Positions 50,767 to 60,336 of a stretch of 64,000 bases of DNA are shown here, piece by piece. Positions within the stretch are counted from its first letter, which is position 1. Each line of letters starts with the position of its first letter. A program made the position numbers and the translations under genes. This DNA comes from Arcobacter arenosus (GTDB taxonomy: Bacteria > Campylobacterota > Campylobacteria > Campylobacterales > Arcobacteraceae), in assembly GCF_005771535.1 (NCBI RefSeq), contig NZ_VANU01000005.1:280950-344949 (forward strand), written 5' to 3'. The notes below the pieces were generated by a model. The model ran no database searches. It was not told where the DNA came from and saw only the letters and a program-made list of their open reading frames with translations.

Positions 50767-51465
50767 ATGATTAATGCTGTAGAGATAAAAAGACTAAAAA
50801 TTACTACTAAAGAGCAAGAGTTAGTAAATATAGATTTTAAGATTGAAGACTCTACAGCTTTAATAGGGCAAAGTGGAAGTGGTAAATCTTTAACACTGAA
50901 AACAATATTAAATCTATTACCATCAAATTTAAACCTTGATTTTGATGTAGATTCCACCTTTGAATTAAATAGTTCTAATATTGGATTTATTCCTCAAAAT
51001 CCATTCACATCTTTATCCCCAATGACAAAAATTAAAAATCAATTCTTTTGTGAAGAAGAAAAAAAGAAAGAACTTTTTAAAATTGTAGGATTAGAAGAAA
51101 AGTTTTTAGAAAGATTCCCCTCTCAATTAAGTGGTGGTCAATTACAAAGGGTAGTTATTGCAATTGCATTAAGTAATGACATAAAATTACTTTTATTGGA
51201 TGAACCAACAACAGCCCTAGATGAGAAATCAAAACAAATAGTTTTAGACTTGATAAAAAAACTTCAAGATGAACTAAATATTTTAATACTTTTTGTTACA
51301 CATGATATTAACTCTATAAGAGATATTTGTAAAAATATTGTTATTATAAAAGATGGAACAGTAATAGAAAAAGGTAAAACAAATGAAATATTATCTTTAC
51401 CAAAAACTAACTATACAAAAACATTAATCAACTCAACTTTTGAAAACAAAGAATTTAGGAAATAA
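50767..51465 (+). CDS. Orphan ABC transporter ATP-binding protein (OppD/NikD-like)
   Basis: This 232-aa ATPase has Walker A GQSGSGKS, Q-loop IPQNPFTSLSP (typical of the peptide/nickel OppD-DppD-NikD group), signature LSGGQLQR, Walker B LLLLDEPTTALD and the switch His in FVTHD. No permease or binding protein is adjacent. It is sandwiched between gpmI and the PBP1A gene with 2-4 base gaps, so it is co-transcribed with them; its permease partner is unknown. Confidence 0.88.
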   Translation: MINAVEIKRLKITTKEQELVNIDFKIEDSTALIGQSGSGKSLTLKTILNLLPSNLNLDFDVDSTFELNSSNIGFIPQNPFTSLSPMTKIKNQFFCEEEKKKELFKIVGLEEKFLERFPSQLSGGQLQRVVIAIALSNDIKLLLLDEPTTALDEKSKQIVLDLIKKLQDELNILILFVTHDINSIRDICKNIVIIKDGTVIEKGKTNEILSLPKTNYTKTLINSTFENKEFRK

Positions 51466-51467
51466 GT

Positions 51468-53471
51468 ATGATGAAATATATATTCACCTTTTTATTATTA
51501 ATTACAATTGGTGTAGCAGCATGGCTACTAAACTTATATAACGAGATTAGATTTGACATTAATCAAGTAGTTAACTATAACCCTAAAAAAACTACTCAAA
51601 TTTTTGATAATAAAGGGAAACTTATTGCAAATATTTTTGATAAGGAGCATAGACTTTATGTTAAATATGAAGATATACCTGCAAGAGTTATTGAAGCCTT
51701 AGTTGCTATTGAAGATACACAATTTTTTGAACATGCAGGGGTAAATCCTGATGCTATCTCAAGAGCTATGATAAAAAATATAAAAGCTGGTGGATATGCT
51801 GAAGGAGCTAGTACTTTAACTCAACAATTAATTAAACAAGTTGTTTTAAGTAGAGAAAAAAAGTTAATTAGAAAAATAAAAGAAGCCCTTCTTGCTATTA
51901 GACTAGAAACCATTTTAACAAAAGAAGAGATTTTAGAGCGATATTTAAATCAAGTATATTTCGGACATAGTTATTATGGAATTAAAACAGCTTCACAAGG
52001 GTATTTTAGAAAAAATCTTTATGAACTAAATATCAAAGAGATTGCTATATTAGTTGGGCTTCCTAAAGCACCAAGTTTTTATGACCCAACAAGGAATTTA
52101 AAATTTGCCTTAACAAGAGCAAACCAAGTTGTTAAAAGAATGCATACTTTAGGATGGATTAATAAATCTGAATATGAATATGCTATTAATTATGTTCCAG
52201 AAGTTTTTGATGATACACTAACAAAAAATAAAGCACCTTATGTAGTTGATTATGCCTTAAAACTTTTAAAAGATGATATTCCTGATATTAAAACTGGTGG
52301 ATATAAAGTAAATTTAACTATTGATTTAGATGCGCAAGAGATTGCAAGGGAAGCCTTAACACATGGTTATAATGGAATATTAGAAAGAGATCAAAAACTT
52401 CAAAAAAATCCTAGAAACAATGTTGATAAAAATAATCAAGCTGTTGAAGAGGGATATTTTGTTAACTCATTAAATGGTGCAATAATCTCTATAGAAAATG
52501 ATACAGGAAAGATTTTAGCCTTAGTTGGTGGTGTTGATTATCAAGAATCATCTTTTAACAGGGTTATTCAAAGTAAAAGACAACCTGGATCTGCTGTAAA
52601 ACCATTTTTATACCAAACAGCTTTAGATGTAGGATATTCTCCTGCTTCACAATTAGTTGATATTGGTAGAACATATGACTATAAAGATAATGAAGGTAAT
52701 GAGAAAAAATGGCAACCTAAAAATTATGGTGGAAAATTCAAAGGTTTAATTACACTAAGAGAATCATTAGTTAAATCAAGAAACCTTGCAACAATTAACC
52801 TTGTAACTGATGTTGGTATCAATGAGATGTACAAAGGATTGGAGTCTTTTGGAATAACTGATATGCCTAGAGATTTATCAATAACATTAGGTTCTTTTTC
52901 AATTTCACCACTTTATTTAAGTATGGCATATAGTGTATTTTCAAATGATGGTGTTCAAGTTACACCATATATGATAAACTCAATTGTTGATTTTAAAGAT
53001 AATATAATAAATTTCGAACCTCAAACAAAATTTGTAAAATCTCCGGAACAAATCTTTCTAATGAAATCAATTCTACAAGATGTTGTAAAAAGAGGAACAG
53101 GAAGAAGAGCAGGAGTTGAGGGTATAGAACTTGCAGGTAAAACGGGTACAACTAATGATAATATAGATGCATGGTTTTGTGGATTTTCACCTTCAATTCA
53201 AACTATAGTTTGGTATGGAAATGATGATAATACACCAATGAGAAAAAGTGAAGGTGGTGGAACAACTGCAGCTCCAGCTTTTTCTTACTTTTATAATAAA
53301 TATTTAGAGGTTCATCCTGAAATAAAAAGAGAGTTTTCTAAACCTGAGGGTGTAAAAACTTCAATTATTAATGGTAAAGAAGAATACTATACAAAACAAT
53401 CTCCACTTCCTGAAATTGAAACACCACAAGTTATAGAAAAAAATATCCAAGGTGAGGTTATAGAGTTTTAA
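51468..53471 (+). CDS. Class A penicillin-binding protein 1A
   Basis: This 667-aa bifunctional enzyme has an N-terminal membrane anchor (about 4-21), a GT51 glycosyltransferase domain ([32 protein letters not shown]), and a transpeptidase domain with the SxxK motif in RQPGSAVKPFLYQT, the SxN motif SRNLATINL and the KTG motif GKTGTTND. It polymerises and crosslinks peptidoglycan. AGGA precedes the ATG at 7 bases. It is followed by a strong bidirectional terminator. Confidence 0.95.
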   Translation: MMKYIFTFLLLITIGVAAWLLNLYNEIRFDINQVVNYNPKKTTQIFDNKGKLIANIFDKEHRLYVKYEDIPARVIEALVAIEDTQFFEHAGVNPDAISRAMIKNIKAGGYAEGASTLTQQLIKQVVLSREKKLIRKIKEALLAIRLETILTKEEILERYLNQVYFGHSYYGIKTASQGYFRKNLYELNIKEIAILVGLPKAPSFYDPTRNLKFALTRANQVVKRMHTLGWINKSEYEYAINYVPEVFDDTLTKNKAPYVVDYALKLLKDDIPDIKTGGYKVNLTIDLDAQEIAREALTHGYNGILERDQKLQKNPRNNVDKNNQAVEEGYFVNSLNGAIISIENDTGKILALVGGVDYQESSFNRVIQSKRQPGSAVKPFLYQTALDVGYSPASQLVDIGRTYDYKDNEGNEKKWQPKNYGGKFKGLITLRESLVKSRNLATINLVTDVGINEMYKGLESFGITDMPRDLSITLGSFSISPLYLSMAYSVFSNDGVQVTPYMINSIVDFKDNIINFEPQTKFVKSPEQIFLMKSILQDVVKRGTGRRAGVEGIELAGKTGTTNDNIDAWFCGFSPSIQTIVWYGNDDNTPMRKSEGGGTTAAPAFSYFYNKYLEVHPEIKREFSKPEGVKTSIINGKEEYYTKQSPLPEIETPQVIEKNIQGEVIEF

Positions 53472-53493
53472 TAAATTCTAAAAAATTGGATAT

Positions 53494-53528
53494 AAAAAAA
53501 GGCTAGTCTAAATAGACTAGCCTTTTTT
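53494..53528. terminator. Bidirectional terminator between the PBP1A gene and glnA
   Basis: AAAAAAAGGCTAGTCTA and TAGACTAGCCTTTTTT form a stem of about 16 bp with a 2-nt loop and T-runs on both strands, between convergent genes. Confidence 0.92.
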
Positions 53529-53546
53529 ATTTCTATTCTTAAATTA

Positions 53547-54974
53547 TTAACAAGAATAAGTTGATTTAAATTCGAATGCAGTTGGTCTAGCTTCGTCTGG
53601 CCAAACTTGTGTTTCAAATTTATAGTGTTGATATGTATCAATCATATCTTTAGTAAATACTGGTTGTAGGAATTCATTATCTCTAATTAACGCTTCTAAT
53701 GAACCTCTTAATGTATGAGGCATTTGAGGGATTTTTCTCTCTCTAATTTCATCTAATTCTAATTCAAATAAATCGTCATCCATTGGACCAACAGGCTCAT
53801 ATTTATTAACAATACCATCAAGACCAGCCATTAACATAGCAGCGAATGCTAAATAAGGACAAGCAGTTGAATCTGGGAATCTCATCTCAATTCTTGTTGC
53901 CATTTCACCTGCACCATAAGGAATTCTACAAGATGCAGATCTGTTTTGTGAAGAATAAGTTAAGATTGAAGGAGCTTCAAATCCTGGAATTAATCTTTTG
54001 TATGAGTTTGTTGAAGGATTTGTGAATGCTGCAACAGCTCTTGCATGTTTAAATACACCACCAATATAGTGTCTTGCAGTTTCACTTAAATTACCATATT
54101 CACCTTCAGAATAGAATGTATTTTTACCATCTTTCCAAACAGATTGGTGTACGTGCATTCCGTTTCCGTTATCTCCAAATAATGGTTTTGGCATAAATGT
54201 ACAAGATTTACCATTTAAGTGAGCTACCATTTTACATACATATTTATATTTTTGTACGTTATCTGCTGCTTCAACAAGAGTTCCGAATTTAATTCCAATT
54301 TCACCTTGTGCTTGAGCAACTTCATGGTGTCCTAAAGTAACTTCTAATCCAACTTGCTCTAATACTTGCATCATTTCTGCTCTTAAGTCTACCATTGAGT
54401 CAGTTGGTTGAACTGGGAAATATCCACCTTTAGTTCTAGGTCTGTGACCCATGTTACCACCTTCATAATCAGTAGCATCTGACCAACAACCCTCTTCAGA
54501 ATCTACTCTATAGTAAGATTCGTTAATATCATCAACAATTTTTACATCATCAAAAATAAAGAATTCATTTTCAGGTCCAAAATATGCAACGTCTCCTAAT
54601 CCAGACTCAGAAAGATGAGTTAATGCTTTTTTAGCAATTGATCTTGGACATTTTTCATACATTTCACCTTTATAGATATCATAAACATCACAAAATACAA
54701 TAACAGTAGAATCAGCAGTAAATGGATCTAAGAAAGCAGTTTCAACATCTGGCTTTAAAATCATATCTGATTTGTTAATTGGTTGCCAAGCATCAACAGA
54801 AGAACCATCAAATGGCATACCATTTTCTAACATTTTTTCATCAATAGCACTTAGCATATAAGTTAAGTGATGCCACATACCTTTCATATCTGTAAATCTA
54901 AGATCTACAAATTTAACTTCGTTTTCCTCACAATATTTGAAAAATTCTTCAGTATTGTTAACAAATTTACCCAT
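53547..54974 (-). CDS. glnA: Glutamine synthetase type I
   Basis: This 475-aa enzyme makes glutamine from glutamate, ammonium and ATP. Conserved blocks include [42 protein letters not shown], and the flap/latch segment [20 protein letters not shown]. The adenylylation loop reads [10 protein letters not shown], with Phe where the E. coli enzyme has the modified Tyr in NLYDLP. The gene stands alone with its own upstream region (54975-55096, no gene seen). It links to the nrf island by using ammonium. Confidence 0.97.
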   Translation of the reverse strand: MGKFVNNTEEFFKYCEENEVKFVDLRFTDMKGMWHHLTYMLSAIDEKMLENGMPFDGSSVDAWQPINKSDMILKPDVETAFLDPFTADSTVIVFCDVYDIYKGEMYEKCPRSIAKKALTHLSESGLGDVAYFGPENEFFIFDDVKIVDDINESYYRVDSEEGCWSDATDYEGGNMGHRPRTKGGYFPVQPTDSMVDLRAEMMQVLEQVGLEVTLGHHEVAQAQGEIGIKFGTLVEAADNVQKYKYVCKMVAHLNGKSCTFMPKPLFGDNGNGMHVHQSVWKDGKNTFYSEGEYGNLSETARHYIGGVFKHARAVAAFTNPSTNSYKRLIPGFEAPSILTYSSQNRSASCRIPYGAGEMATRIEMRFPDSTACPYLAFAAMLMAGLDGIVNKYEPVGPMDDDLFELELDEIRERKIPQMPHTLRGSLEALIRDNEFLQPVFTKDMIDTYQHYKFETQVWPDEARPTAFEFKSTYSC

Positions 54975-55096
54975 GTTTTAAACTCCTATAAAATTATTAG
55001 GAATATTGTATCCAAATAAAAGAAAACTAAGATAAATTATCTGTATAAAAAATATACAATGAAATATTTTTTATAATATTTTTTTAACAAATTTGT

Positions 55097-55891
55097 CTAA
55101 AAATTAACTAACTGTATATCTCTATTTTTGAAGATTGCACATTGCTTATAACCTATTTTTTGTGCAAGTGTAGTTACCTCATCATATTTAAAACCAATTT
55201 GCTCCACACTATGTGCATCAGAAGAGAAAGTTATTGGTATATCAAGTTCAAATGCTAACTCTAATAAATTTTTTGAAGGATATTGTTCTTTAACTGGTTT
55301 TCTAAGGCCTGCGGCATTTATTTCAATAACCATATTTGATTTTTTTATTTCACTCATAGCATCTTTTGCTAGAACTTTTATATCTTTTGTAGGAAGGAAA
55401 TTAAAAACTTTTATTAAATCTAAATGACCAACAATATCAAATTTACCAGATTTAGCAAGAAGTTTTAATGCATAAAAATATTCTTCCCAAATCTTATTAA
55501 TATCTCTATTTTTGTATTCAGCAATAAACTCAGGGTTATCAAATCCCCATTTTCCAAGATAGTGAACAGAACCAATCAAATAGTCAACTTTTGAATTAAT
55601 AACCTCATCTAAAAGATAATCACCCTCAATAAAGTCAACCTCATACCCAAGTAATATATCAATTTGATTTTCATACCTTTTTTTTATCTCTAAAATAGAA
55701 GATTCATAAAAATCTTTTTTTTCAATTACTAGTCTATAACCATCTTCAAAGTTTTTCATTGGTGCATGTTCTGAAAAACCATAAAAATCTATTCCTAATT
55801 CTATAGCTTTTTGAACATACTCTTCAATAGTCCCTTGAGCATGATTACAAAGTGTAGTATGATTGTGAAGGTCTGCTCTAAATTTTTTCAT
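55097..55891 (-). CDS. PHP-family histidinol phosphatase (HisJ/HisK-like)
   Basis: This 264-aa metal-dependent phosphoesterase has the PHP motifs DLHNHTTLCNHAQG at residues 6-19, GFSEHAPM at 38-45, GYEVDFIEG near 83-91, LIGSVHYLGKWGFDN near 105-119, GHLDLIKVF near 155-163 and FSSDAHSVEQIG near 228-239. It likely removes the phosphate from L-histidinol phosphate in histidine synthesis. Family assignment is strong, substrate less so. It is 9 bases downstream of moaE. Confidence 0.88.
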   Translation of the reverse strand: MKKFRADLHNHTTLCNHAQGTIEEYVQKAIELGIDFYGFSEHAPMKNFEDGYRLVIEKKDFYESSILEIKKRYENQIDILLGYEVDFIEGDYLLDEVINSKVDYLIGSVHYLGKWGFDNPEFIAEYKNRDINKIWEEYFYALKLLAKSGKFDIVGHLDLIKVFNFLPTKDIKVLAKDAMSEIKKSNMVIEINAAGLRKPVKEQYPSKNLLELAFELDIPITFSSDAHSVEQIGFKYDEVTTLAQKIGYKQCAIFKNRDIQLVNF

Positions 55892-55900
55892 TAAATGCCT

Positions 55901-56347
55901 TTAGTTTAATAAGCCTGCGCCACTAATTGCTGTACTTCTATCTTTTGCATAAACTCTTTTTCCATCAATGATGTCATACTTCCATATGGGAGCTTTTGCT
56001 TTAAAATCTTCAACAAACTCATCAATCATCTCTAAAGCAACTCTTCTTTTTGGACTACAAACAGCAGCTATATATGAACTTTCATGGTTTAAAACATCCC
56101 CACGACTGTGAGCCATTAAAACTATTGCATTTTTTTCATTAGCTTTTTTTTGCCATGAATCAAACCAAGATTTTAATATTGGTTCATAAATATCAAAACT
56201 TAGACCATCAATTCCATTTTCATCTCTTACTACACCATTAAAAGTAATTATTGCACCGAAATTAGAATCTTTAAATTCATCAAACCATTGCGAATTTATC
56301 TTATTTACATCAAGTGGGCCATCACAAAGAATTAGCTTATCTTCCAT
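55901..56347 (-). CDS. moaE: MoaE, large subunit of molybdopterin synthase
   Basis: I start at the ATG at 56347, one base after the moaD stop; the in-frame sequence before it has no family match. The 148-aa protein carries the MoaE blocks GAIITFNGVVRDENG near residue 30, the FDIYEP segment, VLMAHSRGDVLNHESSYIAA and the catalytic lysine pair region PIWKYDIIDGKRVYAK. With MoaD it inserts sulfur to make molybdopterin, the cofactor needed by NapA in this window. Confidence 0.95.
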   Translation of the reverse strand: MEDKLILCDGPLDVNKINSQWFDEFKDSNFGAIITFNGVVRDENGIDGLSFDIYEPILKSWFDSWQKKANEKNAIVLMAHSRGDVLNHESSYIAAVCSPKRRVALEMIDEFVEDFKAKAPIWKYDIIDGKRVYAKDRSTAISGAGLLN

Positions 56348-56348
56348 T

Positions 56349-56570
56349 TCATCCACCACATACAGGAGGAAGTAAAGATACTTTATCTCCATCAGTTAGA
56401 GGAATATCTTTTGATGAAACCATGGTATCATTAACAGCTACCGCACAAGTTTCTAACCATGTTGAAACTTCACTATCACTTTTTAATATTTCACTTAACT
56501 CAGCTAAGTTTTTTATCTCTACTTTCATAGGTTCTTTATTAATTGGTCCTAAAAATTCTACAGTTACCAA
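56349..56570 (-). CDS. moaD: MoaD, small sulfur-carrier subunit of molybdopterin synthase
   Basis: This 73-aa ubiquitin-fold protein starts at a TTG (56570) with AGGGG five bases upstream and ends in the required Gly-Gly (LLPPVCGG), whose C-terminal carboxylate is thiocarboxylated. It is one base ahead of moaE. Its upstream region is shared with the divergent mqnA gene. Confidence 0.93.
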   Translation of the reverse strand: MVTVEFLGPINKEPMKVEIKNLAELSEILKSDSEVSTWLETCAVAVNDTMVSSKDIPLTDGDKVSLLPPVCGG

Positions 56571-56640
56571 ATTAACCCCTTATTTACATATTTTGGAGTA
56601 TTATATCAAATTTAATTTAATCTAAGGATGACACAAGTCA

Positions 56641-57300
56641 ATGATATTTGCTAAAATAGATTTCATAAACCTTTTACCTTTTCATATATATATTAAGAAA
56701 AGGATTCAATCAAGCCAAGTAAAATCAATAATTCAGTATAAAAAATCTTACCCCTCATATATAAATAAAAAGTTTAAAACTAGAAAAGTTGATTCTGCAT
56801 TTATCTCATCAATTGCGTCAAGGGGAGAAAGAAGATTAGACTTAGGAATTATTGCAAGAAAAGATGTTCAATCAGTAATAGTAGTACCGGGAAAGAAAAA
56901 AGATGATTACCAAAGTGAAACATCAAATGCCTTAGCAAAGATTTTAAAACTTGAGGGTGAAGTTTTAATTGGAGATAAAGCATTAAAATTTTTTCATGAT
57001 AATCCAGATGTTGAAATAATAGACATGGCTAAGGCATGGCAAGACAAATATAATCTACCTTTTGTTTTTGCAACGCTTTGTTACTGTAGAAATAAAAAAA
57101 TACTAGAAAAAATTATTCGTAACTTTAATAAAAAACATATTAAAATTCCGCAATATATTTTAGAGCATTATTCAAAACGTTCAGGTGTTTCAAAAAAACA
57201 TATTCTAGAATACTTAAAAAGAATAGACTATGATATAGGTATAAAAGAGAAAAGAGCACTAAAGAAGTTTTTATATTTAGCTAAAAAAGAAGGAATTTAA
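56641..57300 (+). CDS. mqnA: MqnA-like chorismate dehydratase of the futalosine menaquinone pathway
   Basis: This 219-aa protein has the MqnA N-terminus ([16 protein letters not shown]), substrate segments [20 protein letters not shown], and [24 protein letters not shown]. MqnA converts chorismate to 3-enolpyruvylbenzoate. Campylobacterota make menaquinone by this route. The protein is shorter than many MqnA proteins (about 270 aa). Its stop overlaps the start of uppP (TAATG). Menaquinol is the donor for NapGH and NrfH here. Confidence 0.82.
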   Translation: MIFAKIDFINLLPFHIYIKKRIQSSQVKSIIQYKKSYPSYINKKFKTRKVDSAFISSIASRGERRLDLGIIARKDVQSVIVVPGKKKDDYQSETSNALAKILKLEGEVLIGDKALKFFHDNPDVEIIDMAKAWQDKYNLPFVFATLCYCRNKKILEKIIRNFNKKHIKIPQYILEHYSKRSGVSKKHILEYLKRIDYDIGIKEKRALKKFLYLAKKEGI

Positions 57301-58067
57301 TGACATTTTTTGATTCAATTATATTAGGAATTATCGAAGGTATTACTGAATTTTTACCAATTTCATCAACTGGACATTTGATTGTAGCAAGTGAATTTCT
57401 AGGAATTGATCAAACCAATGTAAATAAAGCCTACGAAGTAATTATTCAATTTGCTGCTATATTAGCAGTAATATTAAATTACCCATCAAAATTTACTTTT
57501 AAACATATAGATCTTTGGACAAAAGTATTAATTGCCTTTTTACCAATTGCTGCCATTGGATTTCTTTTTTCAAAACAAGTAAAAGCTATGTTTTCCCTTG
57601 AAATAGTTGCTATTATGTTTATAGTTGGGGGAATAGTATTTTTAATAGTTGAAAAGTTTTATGATGAATCAAAACACACAACAAGTGATGTAGAAGATGT
57701 AAGCTACAAACAGTCTTTATATATTGGTCTTGCTCAAATTTTTGCATTAATACCTGGGACATCAAGAGCTGGCTCATCAATAATTGGAGCAATGTTGGTA
57801 GGTCTTAATAGAAAAGCAAGTGCTGAATTTAGTTTCTTACTTGCTTTCCCTGTAATGTGTGCAACAACAGGGTATGATTTATTAAAACATCATAATGAAT
57901 TATTAACAGGTGCAAATTTTTTAAATCTTGCAATTGGATTCATAGTCTCTTTTATAGTTGCATTTTTAGCTATCAAAGTTTTCCTGAAATTTTTAGAAAA
58001 CTTTACTTTTGTAGCCTTTGGAATATATAGAATAATATTTGGTATTCTTCTTTTAACTTTTGCTTAG
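57300..58067 (+). CDS. uppP: UppP/BacA undecaprenyl-diphosphatase
   Basis: This 255-aa membrane enzyme has about eight helices and the two conserved active-site regions: [19 protein letters not shown] at residues 10-28 and [20 protein letters not shown] near 153-172. It dephosphorylates undecaprenyl diphosphate to recycle the cell-wall lipid carrier. It is coupled to mqnA by a one-base overlap and overlaps the 3' end of convergent murG by 15 bases. Confidence 0.96.
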   Translation: MTFFDSIILGIIEGITEFLPISSTGHLIVASEFLGIDQTNVNKAYEVIIQFAAILAVILNYPSKFTFKHIDLWTKVLIAFLPIAAIGFLFSKQVKAMFSLEIVAIMFIVGGIVFLIVEKFYDESKHTTSDVEDVSYKQSLYIGLAQIFALIPGTSRAGSSIIGAMLVGLNRKASAEFSFLLAFPVMCATTGYDLLKHHNELLTGANFLNLAIGFIVSFIVAFLAIKVFLKFLENFTFVAFGIYRIIFGILLLTFA

Positions 58068-59072
58068 TATATAATGAACAATTGACTCAACTCCATTACA
58101 ATGGATTGAGTCTACTAACCTTTTACTAAGTTTGAAATTATCTTTTTTCAATACTTCCATTAAAAAATCTTCACTCAAATCATTTTCTCTACAAATATAA
58201 CATAAGTCTTTTTCTTCTAAAAACTTTGCATTAGTATATTGATGATCTTTTGCTGCATATGGATAAGGTACAAATAAAGTTGGCAAAGAGTTTGCACATA
58301 ATTCCCATAAGGTTGAAGCCCCTGCCCTACTTACTGCAAAATCTGCTTCATTCATTTTTTTTGAAAGTTCTTTTGTAAAAGCAAAAACATCTGCTTGAAT
58401 TCCTAGTTTTTTATACTCCTCTTGAACTCTTTCAAAATCACTACTTCCTGTTTGATGAATTATCTTTATTCCCATACTATTAAGTTTTGATGCCGTTTTT
58501 AAAGCAAAATTATTAATTGCATGTGCACCCTGTGAACCACCTAAAAATATTATAGTTCTAAATTGGTCTCTAATTCTAGCATTATCAAAAAACTCACTTG
58601 AAACAGGATAATCTTTTACTACTGAATTAGGGTCAAAAGATGAAAAAACTTCGCTTGCAAACTTTGAAGTTATTTGATTTAATCTTCCCATTACTGAATT
58701 TTGTTCATGTATATAAAGTTTACATCCAAATGTAAAAATAGAAGCAAAAGTTGCAGGAGCTGCTGAAAAGCCACCAACTGAAATAACAGTTCCAACATCA
58801 TATTTATCAAAAATATCGAAACATTTATTCATTGCTTTTAAAATAGCAAAGAGTGATTTTATTTTTCCAAAACCTTTTTTATTGACAACACCCTTTGTAT
58901 CTAAAAAAAATGCTTTTTTTAATCTTTTATCATTTTCAAACCATTGTTTATCTTGTCCATTTACTGAACCAATAAAAATCGGTTTTATTCCTCTATTTGA
59001 ATACTCTTCAATTAATGAGTCAGCAACTTTAAGATGCCCTCCAGTTCCACCACCTGTTATAACAACTCTCAT
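58053..59072 (-). CDS. murG: MurG, lipid II-forming GlcNAc transferase
   Basis: This 339-aa peripheral membrane GT28 enzyme has the N-terminal [50 protein letters not shown] and the C-terminal donor site [15 protein letters not shown] with [20 protein letters not shown]. It adds GlcNAc to lipid I to make lipid II. It follows ftsW with no intergenic base, in an ftsW-murG unit. Confidence 0.96.
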   Translation of the reverse strand: MRVVITGGGTGGHLKVADSLIEEYSNRGIKPIFIGSVNGQDKQWFENDKRLKKAFFLDTKGVVNKKGFGKIKSLFAILKAMNKCFDIFDKYDVGTVISVGGFSAAPATFASIFTFGCKLYIHEQNSVMGRLNQITSKFASEVFSSFDPNSVVKDYPVSSEFFDNARIRDQFRTIIFLGGSQGAHAINNFALKTASKLNSMGIKIIHQTGSSDFERVQEEYKKLGIQADVFAFTKELSKKMNEADFAVSRAGASTLWELCANSLPTLFVPYPYAAKDHQYTNAKFLEEKDLCYICRENDLSEDFLMEVLKKDNFKLSKRLVDSIHCNGVESIVHYILSKS

Positions 59073-60308
59073 TTATTTATCAACCTTTTCCTTCAAATTT
59101 ACAGACTTACTTATTGATAATACAAGTCCAATTGCAATCGCCATAGAGAGCATTGATGAACCTCCATAACTTAAAAGTGGTACTGCTATACCCTTAATTG
59201 GAATCATTCCTGAAATACCATATGAATTTATTAAAAATGCAATTATTATCATTAAAGCAATTCCAATTGTAAATAGATGATAAATCTTATTATCAACTCT
59301 TCTACTTATTTTAAAAATCCTTAATACAATTAAAAACATAATTGAAACAATAACGGATAAACCTAATAAACCAACCTCTTCAGTGATCCCAGCTAATACA
59401 AAGTCAGTATGTACTTCACTTAAAAACCCAAGTTTTAAATCTCCCAATCCTAAACCTTGTCCAAAAATCCCACCGTTGTGTATTGCATTTAAGGAATGGG
59501 AAACTTGATAGGGTTCAGGTAATTCATCAATTCTTAAATAATTACCTGCCCAATCTGGTAAAATAGATAGAATCTTATCTTGAACCATTGCCCACCAAGA
59601 ATAGATTCTTTGTATCCTATGGGGTGCGGCTACAATTAAACCAATAAATCCAACAACACCAACAACACCTAAAGAAACAAAAACTTTATAACTTCTATTT
59701 GCAAAAATTAATAATATAAATAAAATTCCACCCAATAAGGCAACTTGTCCAAAATCTTTTTGTAAAAAAGCAACTATAAATACTACTAATAAAAAAGTAA
59801 GAAAATAAGGTGCAAGTAAACGCATCTCTTGTTTTAAACCTATACGTCTTGGAACCTCAATTAATCTTCTATGAAAAGACCAAGATAAAAAATATATAAA
59901 ACCTATTTTAAAAAACTCAACAGGGGAAAGAGAAAATCCAGGTAATCTAATCCATCTATTTGCACCACCTGAAGCAGTTACTAATGAACTAGGTAGAACT
60001 GGCATTATTGACATAAGAATAAAAAATAAAATAAATAATCCCATACCCACTTTATTTACAATTTTATCTGGATTAATTAAAGAAAATCCCCACATTATAA
60101 AAATAGATAAGGTACCAACAAAAAATTGTCTTATAAAAAAATGAAATTGATTATATCCATAATATTCTACAGTATAAACTGTAAGAGAATAGGAAAATAT
60201 TATACTAGTAATTATAAGTGATGATACAAGCAAAAAAAGTACATAATCTGCTTCGTGTAACTTCACTTTATTAATCTTATTTTTAATTTGATTTTTGTTA
60301 GAATGCAT
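59073..60308 (-). CDS. ftsW: FtsW/RodA-family SEDS peptidoglycan polymerase
   Basis: This 411-aa protein has about ten transmembrane helices with SEDS signatures: SGGANRWIRLPGFSLSPVEF near 113-132 and, near the C-terminus, GMIPIKGIAVPLLSYGGSSML. The gene is adjacent to murG and divergent from a class B PBP gene (ftsI-like), which favours FtsW over RodA, as the septal polymerase. Confidence 0.9.
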   Translation of the reverse strand: MHSNKNQIKNKINKVKLHEADYVLFLLVSSLIITSIIFSYSLTVYTVEYYGYNQFHFFIRQFFVGTLSIFIMWGFSLINPDKIVNKVGMGLFILFFILMSIMPVLPSSLVTASGGANRWIRLPGFSLSPVEFFKIGFIYFLSWSFHRRLIEVPRRIGLKQEMRLLAPYFLTFLLVVFIVAFLQKDFGQVALLGGILFILLIFANRSYKVFVSLGVVGVVGFIGLIVAAPHRIQRIYSWWAMVQDKILSILPDWAGNYLRIDELPEPYQVSHSLNAIHNGGIFGQGLGLGDLKLGFLSEVHTDFVLAGITEEVGLLGLSVIVSIMFLIVLRIFKISRRVDNKIYHLFTIGIALMIIIAFLINSYGISGMIPIKGIAVPLLSYGGSSMLSMAIAIGLVLSISKSVNLKEKVDK

Positions 60309-60336
60309 TTGCTATTATATTACATTATGGATAAAT

